A stretch of DNA of 64,000 bases from Agapetus fuscipes. Lineage: Eukaryota > Arthropoda > Insecta > Trichoptera > Glossosomatidae. A model generated the notes under the pieces. It saw only the letters and a program-made list of their open reading frames with translations, searched no databases and was not told where the DNA came from. Position 1 is the stretch's first letter, and each line of letters starts with the position of its first letter. Position numbers and translations under genes: made by a program. This document shows, one piece after another, positions 43,001 through 51,700 of this stretch. The stretch spans positions 2,170,001-2,234,000 of the forward strand of contig OX637343.1 in the NCBI GenBank assembly GCA_951799405.1, in the 5' to 3' direction.

Positions 43001-46000
43001 GTTGCTGTGGGTACGGCGGAGGCGCCCCATAGGCCGGGGGTCCCTGCATGGGGGGCGGAGCGGCGCTGTAGGCGGGCGGGGGCGCCTGGGGTTGGTAGCC
43101 CTGCTGCACCTCGCCGCCCTCAAACGTGATCATAGACACGGTCACGTCCCCGTCTATGGTGATGTGGTTGGCGCGCTGGTACGGCAGGCGGTGGGGGAAC
43201 TCGCAGAAGTGGCTGCCATTCACCGCCACCTGGAATATGCACACATCAAGGATTGAAGAACCTGTAAGAGGAGTTAACACAATGATTGGAGAGGGTGCAT
43301 TCGCAGTTGCTGGCCCTCTGGCCTGGAACCACCTGTCACATCATGTGAGAGAGCTAGAGGACCATGGAAAGTTCCGGAATGCACTGAAGACAAGCAAATT
43401 TCTGGCATTGTTTGCACAAGCGCCCTTGGAGTGACTACATCACGAAATGGCGCTATAAAGAAATCATCAACTCATCATCATCATCATCAAGGGTAACAAG
43501 TTTATTTTTTTAACACATTCGCGGACACACGAAATGTGAAGTAGGCTAGAAAAAACACACTTATTTCATCATCTCAAATTGTATTTTTATTATAATTTTT
43601 TTTTTTTTTTGACATCCAGGGACGAAACGGCTATTGCCGTGTTCTTTGGATTTCTGTAGGGACGCACGGATGCTATACATGTATGCAAGTTCTATCAGAA
43701 ATAGCCGTTGCGTCCCTAGTAATAACGTTTTATCACAACGGCTATTACCGTTTCGTCCAGTCCTAGACAAGCTCATAGAGCGGCTATAACCGTTTCGTCC
43801 GCGAACGTGTTAAAAAGATTCGTGAATGGAAGTTATTGTCGATAGAATGAGGCCGGACTCGAACTGGCGTTAATGATGATAATTAAATGTGCACAGCAAG
43901 CGAAGATTCAAATTTCACCTTTTCTTTTGAACAGAACTTGTACAGTAGCCCCCCTAGTCTCCTATCTTATAGTTCACACTGCACAATACACATATACAGC
44001 AGCCCCCCTAGTCTCCTACCTTATAGTCCTGGTCCTGGCACAGGATGAGCAGCTGCACGGGCTGGCCGGGCCCCAGGGGCATGCCCCCACCACACTGCTC
44101 GAGCCCCCAGGACTGCCCCTGCAGGTGGTTCCTCACGATGCACTGCTCCGCAAACCTCACATTCAGGTGGAGGGCAATGTCATCGCGCGGGTTCACTCCG
44201 GGGCCACACTGGATGTTCACCGCAAACCTGAGCACACAAAATATTACTCCCTTTAGTATATTGATACGCCGCACTCAACTAACGAAGGTCGTGGATTTCG
44301 CCTCCCATCAAACTCCTTGACAAAACTTAACCCAAAGCAATGATTTGCCGGCGTTCGGCAATACACCAGCCCAACCAAATTTAAGTATGAGACTGACGTA
44401 TGTAAATTTAATAAAACGCTGGGAATTTGTCCCAATGATGGTCGGCCTTTCGGCCTAAAGTCTCATCGATTGTCAGCCTGCTGGCCAGAGTCATTGAGAG
44501 TCTGTAATCTTGTACACTGTCACTTGTAAAAAGGTGGTCAAAACATCAGTCTAATTTCAAGATGATGGCTTATGTTCCTTGACTTATCTAATCTAATCTA
44601 ATCTAAGCTGCAAAGATATATATATCATTTGAGATTTAGATTAAATGCATTCCCACAAGCAGACATGTATAATTTCGCGCTAACACGCCGCATGTGGACC
44701 TACAATATAAAAACCCCATCTCAAATGAACATAAGCCCTGCAACTCTTGCTGTCCTTCCCTGAAACAGGGGTGACATTGGCAAAGTGAACCATTTTTTAC
44801 AGTATGGGTGGTCAGCCGCATACCAACCTATAAGTCAAGGAACTTATAGGTAATAATAATAATAATTTAAAAATGGTTCACTTTGCCAATGTCACCCCTG
44901 TTTCAGGGAAGGACGGCAAGAGTTGCATGGTGTATGTACATTTGAGATTTGGTTTTTATGTTGTAGGTTCACATGAGGCATGTGCAAGCGCAAACTTCTA
45001 CGTGTCTGGTTGTGAGAATGCAGTGAGCAATCAGATGCAGTCAAGACCCTAGTGGGCGCGTTTGTGGTGTCTCGGATTGACTATTGTTCGACGCTTTAAA
45101 GTGGTCAGCCAAAGAAGCAGTTCAATCGCTTTCAATCTGTGTTGAATTCGGCAGCAAGACTCATTTTCGGGATACCCAAATTCGCTCACATCACTCCACT
45201 GTTAAAAACACTACATTGGCTTCGTTTCCCAGAGAGGGTGGTCTACCGTGTTTGTGTGATGGTATATAAAGCCACCAATGGCTTGGCTCCACCTTATTTG
45301 ACTGACATGATGTTGCCTGTTGAGATGGGTATAAGGAGGCAGACACTCAGATCCGCGGGCGATTAAGTAGTCAATTTGGTTCAGCCACGCCGTCAGATTC
45401 GTACAAATTTCGGAGACCGCGCTTTCCATGTTGCGGGTCCGGTGGAGTGGAACAGACTGCCACCCGGAGTGAAGAACTCCAAATCTATGGATGTGTTTCG
45501 CGGAGCACTCAAGACACACCTTTTTAGAAAGTCTTATCCATGATCGGAGAGGGCCCTTGAGGTGTGACACACACAAAAACGGCGCTCTCTTATCATTTGT
45601 AATTTAAAATAAATTAGCCTGATATTATTATTTATAATGCATGTAATGTGAATCTCCAATGTAACATATCTTTGCAACTTAGATTAGATTATATTAGATG
45701 ACAACCTGCAGAAACAAATGCCTAGTACTACATTTTTTTTTTTTTATATATAAGGAAGCCTGTGAGGGAGACTCCCTAGATTCAAGAAACTCTACGGGTC
45801 TATGATACTTATTATAGTGCCGCAGTGGTGTTAGTGATGTGGCAGTTGTCCTCATCCTGTTGCAGGGCCGTTAGCTGCGCAGTGCTGCAGTGTGTGCTGT
45901 GTTGCGTATTGCTTTGCTAAGTTTTGAGACACTGAGAGGAAATGGCGATTGATATTGGATATGAAAAGGGACCAAGGGTGAGGTTAAATTGGGATCAAAC

Positions 46001-47488
46001 CACAGATACTGGTAACTCTTATCCATAAGCGGGCAGTTTGGCAAAAGAATGAGTCGTGAAAACACCAAGTTCTCATAGTTTTGATATCGACTGCAAATGG
46101 TTGAATGTGAGCCGTTCTACCAGTTGCCCTTGTTGTGACGAGAGGAGGAGGTATAAGTGAGGATTTTTCATCAGAACAGAGAGAGAGTTCATTTGAGTGG
46201 TATAATGAGGTCTGCATATGAACTCATCTAGACAAAATTGTGAAAGGTATGGATGGACCAAATATCCGAAATTGCGAATCAATGGAATATCCAGAGTCAT
46301 AAAAAGGAGAGCTTGTATGAAGAAGGTTATTACTCTGGAGGAAATGAAAGAAGTATGTAAGGACAGAAAGAAATGGCGGTTGATCTGTAATGTTTATGAA
46401 ATTGGAATTTGCTTTCTGTTCTAGTTTTGACGTCATTATTTATTGATTTTAAAAATGTAATTTGTTGTGTATGTTCCTTGACTTATAGGTTGGTATGCGG
46501 CTGACCACCCATGCTGTAAAAATGGTTCACTTTGCCAACGTCACCCCTGTCTCAGGGAAGGACGGCAAGGGTTGCGGTGTATGTCCATTTGAGATTTGGT
46601 TTTTATGTTGTAGGTTCACATGCGGCATGTGCAAGCGCGAACTTGTACGTGTCTGGTTGTGGGAATGCATGTAATGAGAATCTCAAATGTAACATATCTT
46701 TACAACTTAGATTAGATTAGACAGACGCCATAATAGTACCTATAGAAGAGACTGATCATTCCAACTTTCCTTCAGTGCTCAAGAGAATGTAGGTTGGCTT
46801 TACGAATAGGATCTTCAATCAGCTTTACATTATTGAACATTTCAAAATAATACACGTGAAATTTTTAAAAGAAAAATGTTTTTTTTTCTGTTTTATACCT
46901 TTGAGCGTGTGGTGGTATGGTGCCTTGTATTCTAATCATCCGACCTGGGCACAGGCCTCCCGGAATAGCCCCCAAGTATGGGATAGGCTGGAAATAAAAC
47001 ATTTTACCATTATTTCTAGAAATTTCTAGAAAAATACAAGAGGAGACTGTTAATAGCGTAAACTTAATGATATATTTTACTGATAATGGGACGTCACTAC
47101 TGAACAACGATGATTCATTCTTCTTGTAACAAATTACACAGCAAGAGGGTAATCTATGAAAAATAACAATATTGCGCTATGACGTCAGAGTTCGGTACAC
47201 AATATAAGTTAAAATAAGCTGTTTTTAAAGGAATCATTCAGTAGAACGAAATGATTAAATAATATTGATTAGGTATGTAACAAATTTATTGCAATCGAAG
47301 GATAAAGTAAGGCTATTTTAAGTCGTAAGCAATAAATAAAAATTCTAGAAATGTCGTTGGTAATTCATTGCGAGAAATGATGTAATAAGAAGAAGTCACG
47401 GGTTAAGACTTATGAAAACACATAAATTACGATCTAATGGTGGTTAATACAGCTTTATTGTACTCACTGGATTGTATATGGGCTGCAT
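30915..47488 (-). CDS. Galectin with long Pro/Gly/Met/Tyr-rich C-terminal tail, 6 exons
   Basis: Beta-galactoside-binding lectin family. Coding exons on the minus strand: 47488-47468, 46987-46899, 44227-44020, 43229-42998, 39839-39685 and 31064-30915 (stop TAG 30917-30915), giving 284 residues. Exon 1 encodes only MQPIYNP. The carbohydrate-recognition domain spans about residues 8-150, with HLNVRF (57-62), RN at 69-70 and WGLEQ (77-81). The usual H, N, R, N, W and E are present, but the last arginine of the canonical signature is replaced (Cys at 82). After TIDGDVTVSMITFEGG comes a low-complexity region of about 90 residues with AYSAAPPP, YGAPPPYPQQP and GGPMGGPPMGG, then a glycine-rich hydrophobic piece (LPLAGVGLGAYALGGG) and an acidic end. 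No signal peptide is seen, as usual for galectins. Intron 5 is 8.6 kb and intron 3 contains piggyBac-type and LINE repeats. The order of the exons is certain; any role for the tail is inference. Confidence 0.9.
31235..31625 (-). repeat. Repeat I and SINE B (reverse)
   Basis: 31235-31395 (GGGAGACTCCCTAGATTC, GTTAACTGCGCAGTGCTG) is shared with 45.74-45.91 kb. 31400-31625 is SINE B in reverse, ending with its tRNA-like head. Confidence 0.65.
31697..31930 (+). repeat. Rep1 copy (forward)
   Basis: From GGTTGGTATGAGGCTGACC to AACTTAGATTATAGATTATT; in galectin intron 5. Confidence 0.88.
31990..32465 (+). mobile_element. Penelope-like element 3' remnant
   Basis: 32034-32120 translates as KEEAIEIHRHPNFNRDDSYKLSSIW, the end of the GIY-YIG endonuclease domain typical of Penelope-like proteins. 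Downstream CGTCTCCTGAGGACGTCGC and GAGGAAACGTAGAG form a hammerhead-like layout. AAACGATTTTCTCTACGTTT at 32010 recurs inverted at 32355. Confidence 0.65.
32466..33290. mobile_element. Galectin intron 5 segment with foldback MITE T (32700-32868)
   Basis: MITE T has arms of about 55 bp starting AGAGCTCGTTCCCACTTGTC, with TA at both outer edges as in Tc1/mariner-type MITEs. The rest of the interval shows nothing I recognise. Confidence 0.65.
33290..33545 (+). repeat. Rep1 copy (forward)
   Basis: TTGACTTATAGGTTGGTATG to TTTGCAATTTAGATCAGATT. Confidence 0.85.
33546..34200. other. Unassigned galectin intron sequence
   Basis: AT-rich with no repeat or coding match that I can support. Confidence 0.35.
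34202..34845. mobile_element. MITE S, copy 2, split by CR1-like LINE (about 34308-34795)
   Basis: Left arm CTGGTAGTCTCATCACCACG, right arm ending GGTGATGAGACTTCCAGG. The inserted LINE codes for LATRLIFGMPKLTHINPLL, PERVVYCVCLMVYKAINGLA, ending GCGCTCTCTTATCATTTG. Confidence 0.8.
34918..35165 (-). repeat. Rep1 copy (reverse)
   Basis: From TCTAAATCTAAGCTGCAAAG to CCAACCTATAAGTCAAGGAA. Confidence 0.88.
35325..35775. repeat. SINE A head (forward) followed by SINE A (reverse)
   Basis: Forward head at 35325-35395 (CGGTCCGTAGTCTATTGG, GGGTTCAAGTCCC). Reverse full copy at 35475-35775, ending CCACTAGACTACGGACTGG. Confidence 0.75.
35825..36075 (-). repeat. Rep1 copy (reverse)
   Basis: TTGCAAGGATATATTCATTT to CAACTTATAAGTCAAGGAA. 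Confidence 0.88.
36118..36510 (+). repeat. SINE B body and repeat G
   Basis: 36118-36290 is the SINE B body (CGGGAGCTGGAAACCCCC, CGGCAAGAAGTTACACT). 36370-36510 is repeat G (GAAGCGCCTGGCTAACCG, GAAGCCTATGGGCGAAAC). Confidence 0.65.
36513..36810. mobile_element. MITE P, copy 2
   Basis: Reverse of 14845-15135: GACGTAATTTATAGACGGCC at the right end, G runs of 13 or more in three places. Confidence 0.85.
37036..37896 (+). mobile_element. hAT element with transposase C-terminus
   Basis: Ends CAAGGGCGGATTTAGG / complement CAAGGGCGCATCCAGG, flanked by GATATAAC and GACATAAC (7 of 8 match). A long G run near the left end and the CCCCTTGTCCCAG near the right are usual for this hAT group. 37195-37368 is an inserted LINE tail ending in ATT units. 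Confidence 0.8.
37432..37701 (+). pseudogene. hAT transposase C-terminal dimerisation domain, truncated
   Basis: Encodes TLCQLLCMFPVTTSTAERSS...LKSYLHSRMTEERLNGLALM, the hATC region of hAT transposases (the T.TAER/S motif, then a helix). The catalytic and BED-finger parts are missing, so the protein is not functional as a transposase. Confidence 0.8.
38080..38275 (+). mobile_element. CR1-like LINE 3' end, family Y
   Basis: TTTGGTGAGCGTGCTTTTGC, GAGGACCATGCAAAGTTC and GCAAATTTCTGGCATT, ending in TCATCATCATC; the second of three copies. Confidence 0.7.
38340..38497 (+). repeat. SINE A, left part, split by a solo LTR
   Basis: tRNA-like head (CAGTCTGTAGTTCAGTGG, GGGTTCGAATTCC) through TTTACCAATGACCGGT. 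Continues at 39272 with CGGTCACCAAAGGTCC. Confidence 0.8.
38498..39271. mobile_element. Probable solo LTR, 774 bp
   Basis: Begins TGTTATGTTA and ends TAACATAACA: perfect 10-bp inverted ends with TG...CA termini. Flanked by the 4-bp duplication CGGT, and located exactly where it interrupts a SINE A copy. The left half is GC-rich (CGCGGACGAAGGAGGAGG), the right half AT-rich. No coding sequence. A DNA transposon with a 4-bp duplication is the alternative. Confidence 0.75.
39272..39605 (+). repeat. SINE A tail joined to SINE B (composite)
   Basis: GGTCCATCCAGCC...GACCAAGCTTGTAAAAAG, then a SINE B head (GTCAATTGGTAGAATGC, GAGTTCGATCTC) and body ending CAAGAAGTTACACT. Confidence 0.75.
39980..41125. 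mobile_element. hAT element with perfect 8-bp target duplication
   Basis: AACATAGA occurs on both sides (39972-39979 and 41126-41133). The ends are inverted: TAGGGACTGGAAAATT and the complement TAGGGACTGAAAAAT. The subterminal regions repeat TCGCG/CGCGAA words many times, as often seen near hAT ends. No transposase. A SINE C copy (40210-40450) is inserted inside. Confidence 0.9.
40210..40450 (+). repeat. SINE C copy (forward), nested in the hAT element
   Basis: B box GGTTCGATCCCCACC, TTGACCCTGGTTCAACAG, the ATTATTAATTAATGA middle, TTGGTGAATTGCATTCC and a poly-A tail. Confidence 0.8.
41209..42194 (-). mobile_element. PIF/Harbinger element with TTA duplication, 986 bp
   Basis: Inverted ends CCCCCGTATTCATGA / TCATGAATACGGGGG, each bordered by TTA (41206-41208, 42195-42197), the 3-bp duplication of this superfamily. 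It carries a remnant of the transposase start on the minus strand. Confidence 0.9.
41513..41713 (-). pseudogene. Harbinger transposase N-terminal fragment
   Basis: KYIRDCKDPFTYYDEEEFRR and RFRLKKCVVLYTVFPLL match the R.IRD..NPFE.Y.E.EF..RFR..K..V start of HARBI1-type transposases. Only about 66 residues; the DDE catalytic core is missing, so the element cannot move by itself. Confidence 0.8.
42355..42625 (-). repeat. SINE A copy (reverse)
   Basis: GGTGAGCGCTATTTTTGTG, GCGAGCTTGGTCGTCGC, B-box region GCCGGGATTCCAAACCC and ACTACGGACCGGTC. Confidence 0.78.
42668..42905. mobile_element. MITE with 42-bp inverted ends and nested MITE S
   Basis: CTTACGGGGCTATTCTTGG at 42670 and the complement ending CCCCGTAAG at 42903, with arms of about 42 bp. 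Between them is a MITE S part (42735-42848: GAAGTTTCATCAGCACGG, TGTATGAAGACAAATC). Confidence 0.8.
43240..43495 (+). mobile_element. CR1-like LINE 3' end, family Y, best copy
   Basis: Encodes GVNTMIGEGAFAVAGPLAWN, HHVRELEDHGKFRNALKTSK and FLALFAQAPLE before a stop, the usual C-terminal end of CR1/L2-type proteins; tail of TCATCA units. It begins about 10 bp from galectin exon 4. Confidence 0.8.
43514..43809. mobile_element. piggyBac-type MITE, copy 1, TTAA duplication
   Basis: Bordered by TTAA on both sides (43510-43513, 43810-43813). Ends CACATTCGCGGACACAC / complement CACGTTCGCGGACGAAAC. Inside, variants of GACGAAACGGCTATTGCCG occur four times in alternating orientation. Confidence 0.85.
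43870..44019. repeat. 54-bp-offset duplication of the galectin exon 3 donor region
   Basis: GCCCCCCTAGTCTCCT occurs at 43948 and 44002, each followed by (A/C)(T/C)CTTATAGT. The true donor reads GTAGGAG on the minus strand; the copy reads ATAGGAG and cannot be a GT donor. Confidence 0.7.
44230..44590. other. Unassigned galectin intron sequence
   Basis: Contains GGTCGGCCTTTCGGCC, a short palindrome. The style is that of a LINE end, but I recognise no protein text. Confidence 0.35.
44590..45022. repeat. Rep1 reverse (44590-44848) and Rep1 forward (44870-45022), head to head
   Basis: The reverse copy ends TATAAGTCAAGGAAC. The forward copy begins AAAATGGTTCACTTTGCC and is interrupted at AATGCA by a LINE. 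Confidence 0.85.
45023..45635 (+). mobile_element. CR1-like LINE (family X), 5'-truncated, with target duplication
   Basis: Inserted into Rep1 with the 6-bp duplication AATGCA (45017-45022 and 45636-45641). Readable text: LNSAARLIFGIPKFAHITPL, LHWLRFPERVVYRVCVMVYK, ATNGLAPPYLTDMM, then after frameshifts WNRLPPGVKNSKSM and LKTHLFRKSYP. This is the thumb/C-terminal part of a CR1/L2-type reverse transcriptase. Confidence 0.85.
45636..46200. repeat. Rep1 tail, repeat I and repeat H
   Basis: 45636-45690 completes the interrupted Rep1. 45740-45910 is repeat I. 45860-46190 is repeat H in reverse (GCGGGCAGTTTGGCAAAAG, GAGCCGTTCTACCAGTTGCC). Confidence 0.65.
46238..46420 (+). mobile_element. LINE 3' fragment, family Q
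   Basis: KVWMDQISEIANQWNIQS-like text, then RACMKKVITLEEMKEVCKDR; very close to 16.8 kb. Confidence 0.75.
46465..46720 (+). repeat. Rep1 copy (forward)
   Basis: TTCCTTGACTTATAGGTTGG to TTTACAACTTAGATTAGATT. Confidence 0.88.
46988..47467. other. Galectin intron 1, no recognised element
   Basis: AT-rich and apparently free of the repeat families of this window, unlike the other galectin introns. Confidence 0.4.
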
Positions 47489-48723
47489 TTTGTAATAATT
47501 TTACCGCGGATCGTATGTGACAACTCAAAATTTCACGAGATGAAACGCCATTTTTGTTTACACATTTCCAATGTAGGTAACTGTCCGAACGGATTATTTA
47601 TTTATAATTAACGGTAGGCTAAAAAAATGTAAAAGAAGAAGGTTTTCGTTTTGACAGTTCGACTACTTAGATGTGATTTCTTGCGATGTTTTCGGGTTAT
47701 TGTCTGCCGCTTTCTTATCCAAAATAAATCTGTATCATTAAACTGATCAATTGTTGAGTAAGAAAACTTTCATTCATCAATAAAACTTAATTTTAAATCT
47801 TCGCGCCTAATGAAAGTGTGAATATGTAAGGATGGTATGCATTTATAATCTCTGACTTGCATTGCTCAAAGAATGTAATCATAACAGTTTCTTTTGACTT
47901 GGATGTACGAATATTATGCATCGAACATAAATAAGTATAGCATACATTTCTCAAAGCAAATATTTTTATTTTCGAAGGGAATGTACACATGTGTTGTTCA
48001 CAATAAATAATAAATAAATAGAGTAATGAACCATACCTACCTAATTTAATGGACTAGTTCCTTGACTTAATAGGTTGGTATGTGGCTGACCACCCATACT
48101 GTAAAAATGGTTCACTTTGCCAATGTCACCCCTGTTTCAGGGAAGGACGGCAAGATTTGCAGGGTATATGTCCATCATTTTTAGATTTGGGTTTTTATGT
48201 TGTAGGTTCACATGCGGCATGTGCAAGTGCGAACTTGTACGTGACTGCTTGTGAGAATAACATTGAGAATACATATAATGTGAATCCCCAATGTAACATA
48301 TCTTTGCAACTTAGATTAGATTAGGAGCTCTGTTTGCACAGAAGTTATTTTTTCGACGGGCAAATGTCACCTTCTCTATGTAACAAGCAGCACTTGAAAT
48401 AAAATATTACTTAGCCCTTACCCTAGTAACCCAGCCATGAGATGTCACAACTTTTCTGTTAAAGTCAAACATGCGATCCTCAAGTACCTAAAAGTTTAGG
48501 GGTTGTCTATTGACATTGTGAAGATTCATTTTAAATTAATAATGTAAAAGTAAAACGCAAAGTTTTTCTTCACCTATGATTGCTTTCCTCACACTATTAT
48601 CAAATGGTGTGATAACATCGAATGCGCTGGAGGAAATAAATCAACTGCTGAAGAAAAACTTTGTGTTGTATTTTTACATTATCAAGTGTGAATCTCTTTA
48701 CTTTTTCAGAGTGGAACCTGAAA
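47489..48723. promoter_or_regulatory. Divergent interval, galectin / zinc-finger gene 1
   Basis: Holds the 5' ends of both genes. It contains one Rep1 copy (48058-48330) and a fragment around 48415-48470 shared with other loci (20.3, 54.65 and 60.45 kb). The zinc-finger gene has a splice acceptor ending at 48709, so its first exon and promoter lie somewhere here. No core promoter motif is evident. Confidence 0.4.
48058..48330 (+). repeat. Rep1 copy (forward)
   Basis: TTCCTTGACTTAATAGGTTG to TTTGCAACTTAGATTAGATT, in the galectin/zinc-finger intergenic region. Confidence 0.88.
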
Positions 48724-51700
48724 ATGGCTGCATCGAATGTACACAAACCACAAATAACTGAAGTTAACATTTCAGAAAGCAATATAAAGAAAGAAGTCGA
48801 TGATAGAATTGAAGGAAAAGATTTTTTGGAAGATTTGATTCAAGATGAATTCAGCTCAGAGGATGAAATTCTGAGCATAGCAGCGTTGAAAAAGCAAAAT
48901 AATGAGCTTATAAAAAAAGAATGGGGAAAAAATAGGAATAAAGAACACAAGAAGAAGCGCGGAAGACCTAGAAAGATTGCTGAAAATGTAGAAAAACTGA
49001 AAAACGAAATAGATTTGATCGATGTCTTAAAAAATGCTGATGACATCAAAGTGGAGAGTAGCGTGTCAACAAAAAAGAAGAAAAAGAAAAAGTATATAAT
49101 TTTGAATTCGGAAGACTATTTAATTTTGGAAGATGAAGCTGGAGGGCAAACTGACTTGTCAAATTACTGGCCATGTCAGTATTGCAGTAAAAAGTACACA
49201 CAAAAAAATGCTTTAAAATTGCATTTAAAAACTCACACGGGAATAGATTTATTAGAATGTCAATACTGTGATAAAAAGTTCTCTGTTAAAAGTAAATTAA
49301 ATTCGCATTTGAAGGTACATACGGGGGAAAAACCTTATCAGTGTGGGTATTGTGAAAAAAGTTTTTCCGATAGGAGCACACTGGTGAAGCATGAGAGGAT
49401 ACATAAAGGGGAATACCCATATTCTTGCCAGTATTGTGAAAAAATGTTTATTCAGAAATCTGGCTACATTGCTCACGTGAAAATACACACAGGAGAAGAT
49501 CTTTTTCCCTGTGAATTTTGCGGGAAGAAATTTAATAGGTAAGCAAATATATTTTTATTTTAACTTGGTACATTGTCTTGTTTTGATGCAGGATGCTTCG
49601 TTGGTCGCACTTGGGCAAAAAAAAGCACACCTAGTATTTTTCATGATTTTTTCTCAATCTCAATTCTTAAGCCTTTAAGTGTAATAATAGTATATTCGTT
49701 ATATTTTTATTATCCACAATGGCGGTCCACAATGGCATATTGGTTCCGACATTGATGTATGGAAGTGAGGCATGGACAGTTAATGAATGTTAACTGAGTA
49801 AAGTATGTACGGTTGAAATGGCTTACCTGAGAGCAATGGCTGGAAAGACACTGAATGATAGAGTACGTAATGATTGGGTGATGAACGAGTGTGGTATAAA
49901 AGAGAATATGAGAATGAAAGTACAAAAAAGTACGATGAGATGGTTCGGACATCTCGAAAGAATGGATGATGAACGACTAACGAAGAAAGTGTACAAAGGA
50001 AATGTCAGAGGAAAGCGCGGAAGGGGAAGGCCGAGGAAAGAATGGTTACACCAAATAGGTGAGATTGCGAAAGAATGGAACCTGCAGAGTGAGAATAAGA
50101 GAAGAGTATGTATGAAAAAGGTGATGAATATTGAGGAAATGAAAGTGGTTTGTAAGGACAGAAAAAAGTGGAGGCGCATCTGCGGAGGTACCGGCCACCC
50201 CTAGTGGAACGGCGGGAGGATACAGTACAGTACAGATCCCTTTAACAGTTTAACTTGTCCTTTTTTGTCCTAAAGGCGCTTATGACATAAAAAAATGCTA
50301 CTAAGCTACACATATAGTGTAACTTCTTGCTTGCGTTATCCCCGAAGGGGTCGCGTGTGGCGATTCGGGACCTTATTTTTTACGGGTAAGGGGGCCGGCC
50401 TCACTTCAACCACTTTCAGTTGAAGTGGGGGTTTCCCAGCTCCCGGGGGGGCTGGTTCTCATTTCTTGTGAGGGCTGAGTAAAACCACATTAATAGGAAT
50501 GCCAATAAATGCCTTTATTTTTTTAATTTTAGAGTTGTTTTGATTTTAACGATATAATAAAAAAATAAAAAAGTAATGCCATTGTTTTGCAATCTCAAAC
50601 TTTAAACTGCTCTCCTGAACAATTTAGTTTTGGTCGCTTATGCCCTGTATCCTTTTAACCGTCGGTATTGTAAATTGCAGAAAGTCTACGCTAGTCTCTC
50701 ACGTTAAGCTCCATACTGGCGATAAGCTGCACAGCTGTGGCTTGTGCGACAAGGCTTTTGCCGTGAGGAGTAAGCTGGCGTCACACCTGAAGACGCACAC
50801 TGGCGAGCGACCACACCAGTGCGACGTGTGCGACAAGCGATACACCGAGCGCCATACGCTGGCAGCACATTACAAGCTGCATGTGGAGGGAAAGACTTAC
50901 ACTTGTGAGATGTGCGCTAAGAAGTTTAGCAAAAAGGTATGTTTGTGAGATGTACAATGATGATTTCTTTATAATAGTGTAATGAATATGTAGTAGTATG
51001 TTGTGTTTGTGTGCTTAATAATAAAGTCTGTCAAGTCTATCTAGAAATAAATAGATTTGATTTTTGACCTAAACCTGACTATGCAAGAAACGCAACTAAA
51101 CTACACATGTAGTGTAACTTCTTGCAAGCGTTACCCCTGAAGGGGTCGCATGAGGCGATTTGGGGCCTGTTTATTTTTATAGGTAAGGAGGCTGCCCTCA
51201 CACTAACCACTTTCAGTTAAAGTGGGTGTTGCCTCGCTCCCGGGAGCTAATTCGCATTTCTTTTGAAGGCTGAGTACACCTTGCCGGTACTTATTTTGGG
51301 TTTGAAATAGACACCAAAACAGAAAATCAATTCTGACACCCTCGGTGGGGATCGAATTCTTGCTCTCCGCATGAAATGCAAACATTTTAACAACTGAGCT
51401 ATTGACCAGACTTTTTACAAACTTGGTCGTCACTACAAAACGCCAATTCTCAAGCAAGACCCAGTTGCTGCAAGGCTGGATGGACCTTTTGACTCATGAA
51501 CTCATAGCAAACGTTTAAATATTGTTATAAACCAATAACTATTATTTTCACCAGGTTTCCCTCGATCGGCACATCCTCATCCACAGTGGTAGCAAACCAT
51601 TCCCGTGCGAGGTGTGCGGTAAGCGCTTCACACAGAAGAGCCAGCTGCAGGCGCACGCACGCACGCACACGGGCGAGCGCCCCTTTCTGTGTGACTTCTG

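Noticed and set aside
43002..43256. Plus-strand frame opposite galectin exon 4
   Set aside because: It is the antisense reading of a GC-rich coding exon; the minus-strand protein has the conserved galectin text.
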